Of a stretch of DNA of 64,000 nt, positions 12,236 through 23,814 are shown piece after piece; position 1 is the stretch's first letter; every line of letters begins with the position of its first letter. Below the pieces are notes generated by a model. That model was not told where the DNA came from. It saw only the letters and a list, made by a program, of their open reading frames with translations, and searched no databases. This DNA comes from Gamsiella multidivaricata. Taxonomy: Eukaryota > Mortierellomycota > Mortierellomycetes > Mortierellales > Mortierellaceae. The position numbers and the translations under genes are program-made. The DNA is taken from the NCBI RefSeq assembly GCF_025024155.1, contig NW_026251717.1:248001-312000 (forward strand), in the 5' to 3' direction.

Positions 12236-13128
12236 TCTGCTTGATCTGTTCTGGTCCATGGTCGCTTTTAACGCTGGGCCCTTCTTTATGACATCTTAAA
12301 GTCAGTATCATTCAATCGCAATCTGACATTGGGCTTTTTTCTCCGATATGCCGATGATAACTGGGAAGGGACATTGAAGCATGATTCAGACAACTATTGC
12401 GACAAGTCACTGCCAGCGTACCTTCCTTACTTGTGCTCGATGGGAAATGTAAGCGGAAAAAAGGGGCCAATCAAAACGCGCGCCCGAAAAACCATACCAA
12501 TCCCTCAGGACGTATTTGATTTTGTTCCTTCAATACGAGTACATGGACCATCCTTTGTCAGATAGAAGAAGATATAGAAGTATCTGCAACATGGAGCGAT
12601 CTAGACCACCATATCCATCACGACCCCGATTAGGTCAAACTGCGATCACTAGCACCAATATCCACAAGATTGAAGGTATGGTTGCTTATCGTCATCAGGA
12701 CGACTTATAGAAAAATAAATAGCGCGTGGGTTTCTCAGTTTTCCAATTGCCTCCTTTCAGCCCCCACGCCCCCTTTCAATAACTGAATAAGATCAAGGCC
12801 AATAGCCGTTACAGTATTTTTGGAACATATCCCACGCTCCTCTCAATGCCGATGCCATCTTGCGGTAGCTTCCATTTAAGGCTATGATAAAAGCAAGATT
12901 ACTGTCGATATGGAAATAAGTGAGAAAGAAATATGGGTATTCTAGGGCTCAAAGTACACGTAAAACTAGCTCACTTGTAGATTATAGTGCTGGACTCGGC
13001 TGATATGCAGCAGCTTCCCTCCCCTTGGAGAATGAGGCACAAGTTCTAGGCTGGAAAAAAAGGAGCATGGATTTTTGCTTTTCCAGCACATGCTGGAGGA
13101 GAAACAGGCATGAGCTGCATGCAAAACA
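12236..13128. other. No recognised gene
   Basis: The stretch lies between the Helitron remnant and the inverted-repeat element. Short open frames at 12329-12565 and 12516-12710 (+) have no recognisable motif. A small palindromic word pair (CCAGCA, TGCTGG) sits at 13083-13096. Confidence 0.5.
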
Positions 13129-13650
13129 GGCACAAACCTTATATAGAAGCAGCACGGACCTCTTCCCGAAGGGTGCTAACCGCTTGTAAAAAGCAGCATA
13201 CGCACAGTCAGCGCGTATGCTGGTTCACATAGCAGGGTCTCCTTGTCTCGTCCATTCTCAACAAAACTCTTCGCACCACCTTTTTCACACAACATACGCA
13301 ATTCCCCACTTCAGACGTATTTTGCAATGGGCTGTCAGAACGAATATGACACCGATTTCCCTTTTGACGACGATGTCGACGATGTCGATGATGATTACCA
13401 TAACAAGGACTGCACCAATGAAAGGCCTATGGACAAACACCTAATGGTCAGCGAGGATGAAAACGGGGACGACAGAACTGGTTGCTAAGTTGCACTTCAA
13501 TGGCTGACAGTGGAAAGATGAGAGGAATGGTGAGTCGGTGAAGTGTTAGCAAGCAATGTGGACCAGCATGTGCGCTGATTGTTCCCATGCTGCTTTTTAC
13601 AAGTGCTCTTTGCGAAGAGGTCCGTGCTGCTTCCACAAAAGGTCTGTGCC
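13129..13650. mobile_element. 522-bp inverted-repeat element, MITE-like
   Basis: Left arm 13129-13200 and right arm 13587-13650 are imperfect inverted copies. They share ATGCTGCTTTTTACAAG and GAAGAGGTCCGTGCTGCTTC in the same order, with an 8-base gap in one arm. The 386-base interior contains an 81-codon frame (13243-13488) with a run of Asp residues but no known domain. I could not see a target-site duplication. A non-autonomous DNA transposon is the simplest reading. Confidence 0.55.
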
Positions 13651-15484
13651 GCTTCCCAGCAGTTTGTGCTGAGTCCTACTCAAGCGCGCTTATGATGGTT
13701 GAATCCATTGGATAGAAATATCAGAAAAAGAGCCAAAAGTTGAAAATAGTGCACAGTAAGATTGACCAATAGGTGATAACGCGTGGGAACGACAAATAGT
13801 TCCTGGCTTAGAGTTCAGCGACAGTATGGGGTAATTGACGCACGAACACTGCGCCTGAATTTTTTTAAAGTGTGATCATCTGATCTAACGGGACGAATCA
13901 TCTGATAAAGCACGCCATTTCATCTGGTCACGATGAACCAATGAGGATGAAGGGGGGTCATGAATGGGTTCATTAAGAATGAAGGATGAGAATAAGTGAG
14001 ATTGATTCCTCTTTATTTATTTTTTATTTTTTATTTTTTTCATACACCTGCACTCCTCATACCATCAACCTTCCACACCTTAGTCTCTATATCACTTTAC
14101 TTGTCATCTTGTCTTCTGAACGCCGCTCAGCCACGTCGTATTTTGCGGTCCCTTACTCCTCCAACCAAAGCTGTTCCATTGACACAGGCCATTAAGGAAA
14201 GACTTTCACCAACATTCGGTTTTGCACCATGGACGCGTCGGTCAACTTTAACTCCGAGCATAGTATTTATGTTCCTGGCGATTAAAATGACGTTAGTAAT
14301 GAAAATCGCCCTGACATGTTCGCACAGCCACTGCCAGGCCCAACGTCTCTTCCTGTTGAGTTTAGGAGTCCGGACGCGGGTTCGAAACCATATTTGCGTC
14401 CTTCAACGCATTCCCGTCGACCTACAGTTGGCGTGGCCGTGTCTCGCATGCAATGCAAGCATACACTGGCAGAAATTTGTAACCAGTATGAGAGTGTTTG
14501 CAGGATACAGCGAGGTTGCTTAAGCACGATGACATTTCGCCTGTGAGGCGGCAGATTCTTGTGCAATTGTTCAGTGGGAGATATCTCAGACGGCATCGTT
14601 ACTGAGAAAGTTGGAGCGGCTGTGACATACACAAGAGGTGAGGATATTAGATAAGCTTCATGCGTTGGAGTAACGTGCATTAGAAATGGATTTCCCATGA
14701 CCATGGTGGTTGTGTCGCAAATGTGGCCGGTAGTCAAATGAAGTTGACTCTCAATCGCCCTCAATTTAGTGAAACATACATATCACCTCCCTCATCAACT
14801 GGCTTATTACTTGCCCTTCCATCGCCTCGCTTGCCTTTATCTCTCCACTACCTCACTTACTTTCCTCTCTTCATCACCTCGCTTGTCCACCTCTCCATCA
14901 CCTCTTCACTCGCCTCTTCCTCACTACCTCGCTCCATGGTGGAAGTGCTCAAGGTAAAACGCTTGAGGTCATCACTTCCTTTTAATTCACCTTCCTTCCA
15001 GAGATACCACGCCTGGTCCCCACTTCCCATAGTAACGGACTTGTCAAAACCGATGGAAGGCTGTAGACTGACGGACAATGGGCATTCGGGGTGATCCCGT
15101 GCAAAGCGGTTCGTGGATCCATTGTCCTCCACTCCATAACTGGAAAGCCTTTAGCCCAACATTGATAGTCTGCAGCGCCTTCAGTCTTGTGAAGGGTCTT
15201 TCTCCTTGCGCTTGAATTCGAATCGAGCAAAGCCACTAATCAGCAAGGTTACCATCCAAGGTCTAGCTTTTTCGCCCCTACTTCACAGTGCCTTCAGTTC
15301 TTTGGAGGGTCTGCCTTCTCGCGCACGGCCCGAAATGAGTCTAACTCTTCATTTCCCTTGTTCATGCTCCTTCTGAGAGCGGATTGTCTAGGCCATGTCC
15401 AAGCGACTGTTTGATCACTAAGCCTCTGTAGCCGAGCAGGAACTTGAAAAACGACATCGGTACATCCTTCAAAATACGTCTCTG
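13651..15484. other. Accessory stretch without a firm gene
   Basis: A frame at 14229-14546 starts with a good context (caccATGGA) but meets TAA after 18 codons and then stays open for 87 more; it could be a dead exon. On the minus strand 15236-14857 two overlapping frames look protein-like but match nothing I know. Two related ~38-base words starting GCCTTCAGT lie at about 15178 and 15290 as an imperfect direct repeat. Confidence 0.4.
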
Positions 15485-17518
15485 ATGGACCTCGAGGCTT
15501 TGGCGCAAGGGTTCTTTGCGAGATTCGACTTTACAAATAAAAGTATTGCGCACGATGCGCTGCGCTCCTCGCTCATCGCAACCGGACAGGAGCATCTCGC
15601 CAACGAGACAAAGGTTCGAGCTAATATTTTTTACTTGTTTGTGGATTTCACAGCGGCGATGCTAACCTAAACTAACCGCGCATTTGCACACTGGATAGAC
15701 GGAGGAATTTAAGGAATGGATGACTCGTCACTTCAATGAGAACAAGGTGGCCAAAAGGTTGAGTTTACAGAATGTCCTCAAGCGGCACCGTACCCAGCGC
15801 CAAAAATCTGGAGTTATCAAAAAGTTCTCATATGATACAATCCGGAATGGATCTTCTAGCCCCTGCGGTAAGAACTCGACCATTGTCTTCGTGATGAGAT
15901 CACGCCCTCGTTGTCTCCGCTTTGGCGTTTGTTTTATTCATCTCGACTTTTATCTTCACTAGGAAAGCTCCACAGCCCAAGCAATTGATGAGGCAGGGGA
16001 GTCACCTTATTCGACAGATAACGAGTCGCAAGGGTCGCCGTGTGTGGCTCATCAGAAACGAAGAGAGGCCAGAGTAGGTAAAGCAACCACAATGTGCTTG
16101 CAGAGCGCGCAATTGTGTTCCATGAATAATTGTTGATTAGGCTGACTTATAAATGGATATAATGTGTAGATGGCAGCATTGACAAAGAAGAGCGAGAGAC
16201 GGCACTAGGCGCTACTTCGATCTTGATCCCGAAGTCGATTCCATTGAGAGAGTGCAGAGCGAATTTCCAGGTACGTCGTGGTTGAGGTGTAATGAATGCG
16301 TGAATAACTGTGATCAAGGAAAACATGCATGGTACTCAATGTCTATCTTTTTGAATAGATCTCACGCTTAGCCTGGTACACTTCGCCACCTTGGGTCAGG
16401 CAATAGTTTGGAGCGTTGGAGGCATCGACATGGTCCAGAAGTTCTGTGATTTTTGTCCTGGATATCTGAACCCCTTCTCTCTGGTCCGTGACGGGATTGC
16501 TGACCTGACGCGTGAGTCAACATTTTCCTAGGAGCTGAGTCCGACTTTACTTTCAGGCGCCAGACTTGCGGACCCTGCTCCGGATATTTATGAGCGTTGG
16601 CCCACGCTAGGCTCCATCTGCGAACGTGTCTTCGTGTCGAACAACTATGATGAGGTGGCGCATGTAGTTCGCTCCGAAAGCATGCACGGCCCCATCGCGG
16701 CGTACTTGTTCGTTATTATCATGGGGTAGTACGTGTATTTTGCTATTTGCTGCCTTTGCCTTTTGTCACTATGCTATTTCTTTCTCTCCTGTCACTCTTA
16801 GCACTATCTATCTGTTGTGTTGTAGTTGGCAGCACCTCCAATTTCACGAGGAGATTTCGGAGAATATCAACGAACGAGAAGGATTTTCAGGGTTAACGCG
16901 GTCTTTCATTCAGACACCTTTGACTATGTATGAAAATCCAATCGCGTTATCTGGAAGATCTGGTCACGGCAGTAGAAGGGAGGAAACCCCAGGACTAAGG
17001 TCTCCTGCTGGATGTGAGGGTGATAGGACAGTACACCGACGTCGTTGCCATTCACAACAACCAGCAGTTGCTGTTAGCCAAGACTTCCCTCATTCACTAC
17101 CCCAAGCTCGAGAAGTGCCGACAAGATTAGTTCAAGCTGGCGAGAGCATTGAGAGATTCGTGGATTAGTCATGTTCGATCGATTAGCAGTCTGGTGGCCC
17201 CTCCTCGTGGTCTGACCATGTTCGAATCTTTATCGTTCAAGGAAGACCAAACTACTACGCATGGATTTCCAAGGTGTTTTCCGGCTGCAACAATTCGATT
17301 TGCTCATCATTTCGCTGAGCAAGCACGATTTCGGCAACAAGATGAAGACAGCGGTGGTCGGTTCTCTTGAGTTGGCTGCTCGTCTTCATCAGGAAATTGA
17401 GCGCCGGCGCCAGGCCACTGTTACCCTCGAATATTATGATCGAGTAGTATTGGCCGATGCCTTGCGTCTTATTGAGAAGACGACTTCCACTCCCTCCAAG
17501 ACCACCAAGAGGAAGTAA
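15485..17518 (+). pseudogene. Multi-exon gene of unknown family, broken
   Basis: An ATG at 15485 opens MDLEALAQGFFARFDF, followed by a chain of exons with plausible splice sites: to ~15613; 15699-15867 (donor GTAAGA); 15962-16077; 16171-16271; 16360-16510; 16557-16727; and from 16827 (WQHLQFHEEISENI). Phases fit at most joins, but the exon ending near 16271 enters the next one in the wrong frame. The last exon needs two frame changes and contains an in-frame TAG after KLEKCRQD near 17128. The tail then stays open to TAA at 17518 (MDFQGVFRLQQFDLLI ... SKTTKRK). The protein would be about 450-500 aa, with a charged N-terminus and a helical, basic C-terminus. I do not recognise the family. It converges on the Fanzor-like gene, leaving about 200 bases between them. 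Confidence 0.5.
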
Positions 17519-17633
17519 ATACAGTAAAGCGATCGCCTTCGGATATGTTCATGATAGTTTTTTTATTTCTATTTGTATGGCTTCGTTCTTGTCGTCCTAT
17601 CTTCACTACAGTATCTGTCTACTAGAAATCACC

Positions 17634-17640
<7 letters not shown>

Positions 17641-17675
<35 letters not shown>
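17641..17675. repeat. 35-base A homopolymer
   Basis: An uninterrupted A run separates the two convergent broken genes. It lies just beyond the 3' end of the Fanzor-like frame (T run on that strand). It could be a slipped simple repeat or the scar of a poly(A) insertion; nothing flanking it decides. Confidence 0.9.
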
Positions 17676-17677
<2 letters not shown>

Positions 17678-17734
17678 GGTGTTCATGCACGCTATTTTGC
17701 ATGTTGAATATACAAATTTTGAAAGAGAGTTTGA

Positions 17735-20700
17735 TGATATGGACTTGGTAGATCGGTACTGGTTCTGGATTTGCGACAGAGATACGGTGACAATGAGTCG
17801 ACATCGCGATCAAAGTACATTCGACAGCTTTGACGGCATTTTGACCGCCTCTTGTCGGACCCCAAGAACGCCATACACAGATCACGAGGGCACCGAGCAC
17901 TGGTGTAGTATCCATGCATCCCGATCACAATGTGTTCCATAGCCTTTGTCTATCAGCAGTGTCAAGGAACAAATAGACAGATGAGAAAAAGTTGCATTGC
18001 AAATGAGAGATGGTGTGCCACCCTTTTTTTTCATATCTTGCTGACAAATTTCTTCTCAAGGGCGCAATGCTTGCTTGGCAGGCCAGTTTGCGAATCAAAA
18101 GAGCCCAACCCCATCGCAAACATCACTTTTACACCATCTTGCGAGCTCAGCGGTGACCAACAAAGTCCTTACTGACGGCAAGGTCAAGCAAGGCCGCAAC
18201 TGCGTAGTCATACGTTGCCTGTTGAGCCTTTTGAAGATCCCAGCGCTTCCTTAGCATCCATTGACTGTTGTAAAAGTTAAAAAGGCGGACTCTCATGGTG
18301 GTTGCGGCGGTGCCGTCCGTGCCAGGCGCCTCCAGATACGTCAGATACTCCTCGATCTTCTCCGCGGTAAATGAGGGCAGTATTACCTCAAGGACATCAA
18401 TGCGTGCCGCGGCCTTCTGCTTTTCTAGGAGACACTTGAAGAGCATATAAGGCCTATAGAGAAATGCCCTGTGGATCCGTAAAGACTCTCTTTTCGTGGG
18501 TAAGGCGGCGGGGTCGATTCTTGTCGCTGTCATTGTGTAAACCTCACCCGGGTCAATGCCGATGGCCACAGTATCGCCTGGTGGACAAGCACCAGGTGAG
18601 TTGAAGCACACCTCCACGTTTTCCAGAACCTTTGATCTTCGCCTCTAGTTGGTGGTGTTGCGTATGACATCGATCGTATCTGCGCCTGACGCTGGACCAG
18701 ATGAGGCTTCTGAGCCGGGTAAGGACGAAGTAGTCGCAGTAGGGTCTGCGGGTGACAGTTGATGTATCGGCAGCCTCTGCTGCTTTGAACTTTCTGGCAG
18801 CGAAAACGGGAGCGTGATGCGTTTCTTCTTGACGGATCCTGCCACTACTGCGGCCGGATCTCTGCCAGGGTCGTCCCCTCCACTTTCAAGAAACGCGTCG
18901 TCGAGGTCATAGTCACCGTTAACATCGTAGAACAGGGTCAAATCATCGTCGTCGTCGTCATGTTCTCCTTCATCATCGTCATCACCCTTAATGTTTTGGC
19001 GGGATGCTCGGCGTCGCGCTGTCGTTGTGCCATGCGTAAGAAGATGCAACACTAGTCCGTTCGTGCAGATGATGCCCCGAAACTTGAACCTTGTGTAGTG
19101 CTGTCTGTCACTCTGAAACGAAACCTTCCTGTAATACCGTCAAAGAGCGTTGCCGGGTCCAGTCAGTATAGCAGCTTCTCGATGAGGATCCCTTTCTTGC
19201 CGACGACCTTGGCTTCTGCAGCGCTGGCTGTTGTATCGCTCAGCATTCGGACTATAATCGGCCGCGTCTTATCGCTTGTATAGAATAAATGGACAAGGTT
19301 TGCCTCTGACAGGAACACGAAGCCAGCTGCAAACTTTGCCTTGACAAAGTCTGCAAACATGCGCTTCGCAGTATTCTTTTCGAAGAAGTAGTCGATCGGA
19401 TTGACAGTTCCGGGGCGCTCTTAGTTCTCGGAAAACTATTAAAGAAAGTTGAAGAGCTAATGGTCAACACTAGTGCTCCGAAAAGCAAGGAACATAACGG
19501 CTACATCTTGCACACTCTTTAATATACCTTTGCGCCATATTAATGGACTCGCACTGCATTGTAGACTGCCGCAACAGCAAGCCTCGAGGTCATCGAAGGG
19601 AACATCTCTGGTTCATGTCGGCGAAAGGGGACAAAGCCGGCGAGCGTCGTGTACGCATCAAAGACACGTCGGGCATGGGTGGCTGTTGGTTGTGCTTGTG
19701 CTTGTGCCTGTACTTGTGGTTGCGGGACAGCAGGGACCAATGGCGTATTTCGAGTGCTCATCCTGCGCGCAGGGGCAACCGATACTTGAACAACCTGAGA
19801 ATCTCGTCCTTCTTGACTACTGCAGAAGAGTGTGTTGAGTGCAAAGTAGAAGGCCTTGCTGTCGAGAATGTCTGCAATGTCCTCCTTCCGCTGTGCCACA
19901 TCTGTCGCTGTGTCTTTAGAACGAACAAGCCGCGCGATATCCAGGGCAATGGCCTCGTACATATGCATCTGGATCTTGTTAAGGAATGTAGCCGTTGAAC
20001 GTAGCCTGTCTGAAAGGAGCTTGCTTTCTGCAACCAAGATCGAATCCATTGGCTTTATGTTGGCCTGGATATTCCCTACAGTGAGTGCCTTGGCTATATG
20101 CAGCTTGCGGAGGCGGCGGTCCGCGGCAGTTGCAGAAGCGCGCCTTGGGTTCGATGGGTCGGCGGAGCCCACCCCTTTCCGTTTCCTCGGCAGTGCCCCC
20201 TTCTTCCTCTTTTTCTTGTTCTTTTTCTTCACGACTGCCTTCGGAGTCTTGACACGGGGCTTTGCTTTTGGCTGTGGGCGATCGTGAGGTACGGCAGTCG
20301 AGAAGTCAATCGATTGTCGTGGTAGGATCGATTTCTTGTCTGAAAAGATTGGCCGGAACTGATTACGCTTTGAGTTCCTCGCAACGCCGAAGGGAACCGC
20401 ACTAGTAAGTGCACGCATGCATCGCCATGTAAAAGGTGTTAGAGAACTTGATGTCTGTACAACACGTGCGTGAATGAAGCGGTGTCGCACTTAAATTACC
20501 TTCTACTCGCATGCTGATATGCAGCGACGGCAAATCGCTGCAGCTTGAGGTGCCGGAACTGCGGTGATGCAATGTTGAAATCAAAGCTGAGCATGTCCTC
20601 ATCGGCAGCCTCATCTCCTGGCTGCAGTTGGAGCGCTTTCTCCTCGAGACCCAAAAAGATGAGTTCCGATGGCTTGAATCGGGTCTGGTCGATAGAGTTG

Positions 20701-21885
20701 CGGGTCTTGATGGCTGCCATGAATATGTAAGCACGAGCATCTGGCGGATATCAGGCGACTGGGGAAGAGCGCGGATGATCTCCAGGTTGCAAATTATTCC
20801 AAGGCCGCAAATGTTCTCGGTATAGTCGTTCTTGGACACGATACCCAGCTGCGTCACATAGTCTGTGTTGGGTGAAAGGTATGACTGTGTTCAGAATCAA
20901 TGAGAACAAGAGAGGAATCTTTAATTACAGCGACCAAGCAATTACTTATTGCTTGGTGGCTTAAGTTAATATCTGGACTCAGTCCAGCTATCGCACACAG
21001 AGGCAGTGTGTAAAATAGGCGACATTCCATAATGGGAACCTGGAGTGCATTGGTAACACTCTCTTTGGTGAACGCATAGACCAGGCTGTGGAAGATCGGC
21101 CGCAAAACCTTGGTGATCGACGGATATATCAACTGATCGGAGTCGGCTGATACCATGAAGCGGTCGGTTGCCCGGGCCAGTCTGCGTGCAGACAGAAAAC
21201 CCCTTTTCTCGTAAGGCATCCCGGAGTGTCAGCTTGGCAGCCGTATCAAATCTGTATACATCATGAAGGCCCTTCTTGATCTTCGTCACCATGCTCTTCG
21301 GGGCCCTGTCGCTTACTACGACATGATCGGTCGACACTTGGCAACGCGCGCGAGCGTTACACAGAAACAAATAAGATATCCATAGTTCCGTACCTGTTTG
21401 TCCCCCATCTAGTAACTTGAATACACTCCTGCGCTTCCTCTGACTTTGCTTCCTAGAAACCATATCACCCTCCCTTGATTTGTTCCGCCTTGCTTAGAAA
21501 AGGTCATTCTGACTCTGAATAAGCATAGGTTCATTACAGATCCATTGGCTGTTCGACGACTTCGCGCCCATGACTTTCAAGTTCGCCTTCAACGTCTTGA
21601 GGTCCGCTGTCAGTCTGTTCCTTCGCCTGATATGCTCATTCCGCTCCTGCTGGGATGGGACGCCATCGATGTGAATCGAACATTGCGCAGGGGTAAAGTC
21701 CTCCTCCAAACGCGCTGCCATCGTAAAATCGACAGTTCGGACCTTGCTTGGGTCGTAATCATCCGTTATCTAGCGAGCGAGGGGTCCATAAAACGCATCG
21801 AAGAGATCAACCTCAACAGCTTGGTTCTGATAATCCTGGGGATCCGCGGCAACTAGATCCAAACCGCGCTTCTTCAGAGTATTAT
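17735..21885 (-). pseudogene. Fanzor-like (eukaryotic TnpB-type) RNA-guided nuclease gene, frame-broken
   Basis: The C-terminal half shows the TnpB/Fanzor order on the minus strand. RuvC-I is AIGIDPGEVYTMTAT (Asp codon 18554-18552). Next is a helical region with PSFTAEKIEEYLTYL and FYNSQWMLRKRWDLQKA (to ~18180), then a RuvC-II-like MFAMGLGSF with GLPSKHCALEKKF (~18125-18030). A zinc ribbon follows, GYYTSARCPR then RRSKCRQSC (~17915-17820), leading directly into RuvC-III YFDRDVDS (17817-17794) and SVANPEP. Upstream, 21885-18645 holds a long N-terminal region with several plausible introns. It includes LTLRDALREKGF, SIDQTRFKPSELIFLGL, a Lys-rich basic patch near 20220 and a 316-codon frame ending at 19540. 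At least six frame changes or stops occur, so no complete protein is encoded here. Known Fanzors are RNA-guided DNA nucleases carried by transposons. I recognise the family from motifs only; the long N-terminus could include a separate gene. Confidence 0.65.
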
Positions 21886-22742
21886 TTGAAGCCTCTTATG
21901 CCCATCCTATGATCACTGTGGTGGATTGATAGCTTAGCAGTGTTAGTGAAACCTTCTCGTAAGGACGCTGAAGATATGGAAGAGTAGGCTTAGAGGGTAC
22001 ATTACCTTTTCTACAGGCGTATGGTATCTAGCGTGAAGGTGTATATGGATGGTAAACTATGGGCGAAGAGCGGTGAGGTGAAAGGATGACGAACGAAAGG
22101 TAAAGAAAAAGGTGCTGTTGTGGTGTCGCGAATAGAAAAGTGTGACGAAGAGGGCTGTGAAGTGTGTGACATAATGCTTATAGGCGAGAAGTAATGTCTG
22201 CTTGTCCACAATAAAAAAGGCTTTGATAAGGAGTCGCCACACTGATGGATGCTGGCCTCTTGACACGAAGCGCGATCATTGTTGTACAAGTAGCTTTGCC
22301 ACGGCCTGACACAGATATACACCCACATCGCCACCATCGCTGTTTCCAACGTACGCGAGGCAGGCGCAAATCCAGGTCGCTGGCGATGCAACGCAGGGTA
22401 GGGAAATCAGTCAAGTAACGCGGTCAACCTTCAAAGTTTGAAGGACGAAATCCTATGGGAACTTTTGTTCGACGGTGGTCTGGGATGAGTACCAAGAGTT
22501 CCAAGAAGCCAGAAAGCAGCTAGGACGCGGACTCAAATTGGAGAGGAAAACAAAAGGCCGCACTCGATCATAGCAGGACCTCCTAGTAACACCATCGAGG
22601 AGGCAATACGCAAATTCGAGGGTGAGAAACAAAAAAAACGGCTTTGACGCGATCAACAAGTTGGTGTCACGGATAGCACCAGAGTCCTCGCCAAAAAGTC
22701 GTAACCCCACCCTTTGAGCCCACAAAAAGTCATAACCCTTAT

Positions 22743-22880
22743 ATAATGGCCCGACTCAAATCAAGGAAGATAAAAATTTCCCCTATGCTTTTTGTGTTTG
22801 CATTTGTGGAGGTCGGCATGAATCCCATGCATAAAATTTCTATTTTTTTATCTTCCCTTGATTTTGAGTCGTGCCATTTT
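22743..22880. repeat. Short inverted repeat (hairpin element)
   Basis: Left arm 22743-22780 (ATGGCCCGACTCAAATCAAGG, then AAGATAAAAA) is repeated in inverted orientation at 22834-22880 with one substitution and a few single-base length changes in homopolymers. About 55 bases separate the arms. It looks like a tiny foldback element or remnant of one. Confidence 0.7.
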
Positions 22881-23532
22881 GTCTTCACTTCCGAAACTCT
22901 GCGATCCTATATAATAGTTCCAGGAGCAAGGCCCCAAGCAGCGCCATAAAGACCAGATTGCTAATAGTACTTGATGCATGAGGAATATCAAAGAAATAGT
23001 AACATTGTCTCCGACCAGCACGCAAAACGCGTGGGTTCTTCAATTGAAGCAATGGGATGTAAAATGTTGCGAACGTGCTTGAAGGCTCTTTGGCCCCTAA
23101 GCATTTTTTTTTAATAGCGCCGTTAAAAATTCCTAATTCTCTTTCTCTTTCTCTCTATTTTGGGAACGACGATATCATTGCAAAGGCAAACGCTGGTCCA
23201 AAGGATTATGGGAGTTTGAATATAATTCCTTCAATGATAGGGTTCCCATTTTCCTCTCCTCGTATCATCTTTTGACTCCATTTTCTGCTCTTTGTTTATA
23301 CGCTAGGCTATAAAATCTATTAACAGGAGCTGAAGCGAGCATAGCAGCACGACCAAGAGCAGCTCAATATTCGTATGTAGCGCACCTTCTCTCCCGCTGT
23401 TGTTCACTTTTAAGTTGACAGCAAAGCAGAGGCGTATTCATCAGTGAATAATAGGAAATGGGCACATTTTTCCATTAGAGCCACGAAGTCGTATTCAAGG
23501 TTTGGGTCTTGGCCAATTAAAATTAATATTCC

Positions 23533-23814
23533 CTATCCTTTCTTCTTTTTGGAGGAGAAAGGCTTGACACCCTCTTTCCTCACAAACCACCATTGAAAAC
23601 GTTTATCCAAATTAGGGCTGAAGACATTCTTCAGGTCATTATTCAGTGATGAATACACCTCAGATATACTGCATACCGGGGGCGGAATGAGCACCACAAA
23701 TCGAGACGTCCCATTTGAGGCCTTTTTCGACGCCATCCTAAGGCTCCAACACATTCTTGCAACATTGGTTTTTGACGTCCTCGTGAGCAAGTTGACAGGC
23801 GGTAGCCTCACCAA
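23533..23814 (-). CDS. Possible gene fragment, unknown
   Basis: A 93-codon frame on the minus strand reads with a protein-like composition (SRFVVLIPPPVCSISEVYSS, then a basic end SSKKKKG). A CTTAG|GATGG acceptor-like site lies inside it near 23740, so the true exon may begin there. No family is recognised and no partner exon is seen. It may be a remnant. Confidence 0.2.
   Translation of the reverse strand: MVRLPPVNLLTRTSKTNVARMCWSLRMASKKASNGTSRFVVLIPPPVCSISEVYSSLNNDLKNVFSPNLDKRFQWWFVRKEGVKPFSSKKKKG

Noticed and set aside
14375..14395. tRNA-like B box (GGGTTCGAAACC)
   Set aside because: No A box at the right distance on either strand and no acceptor stem can be paired.
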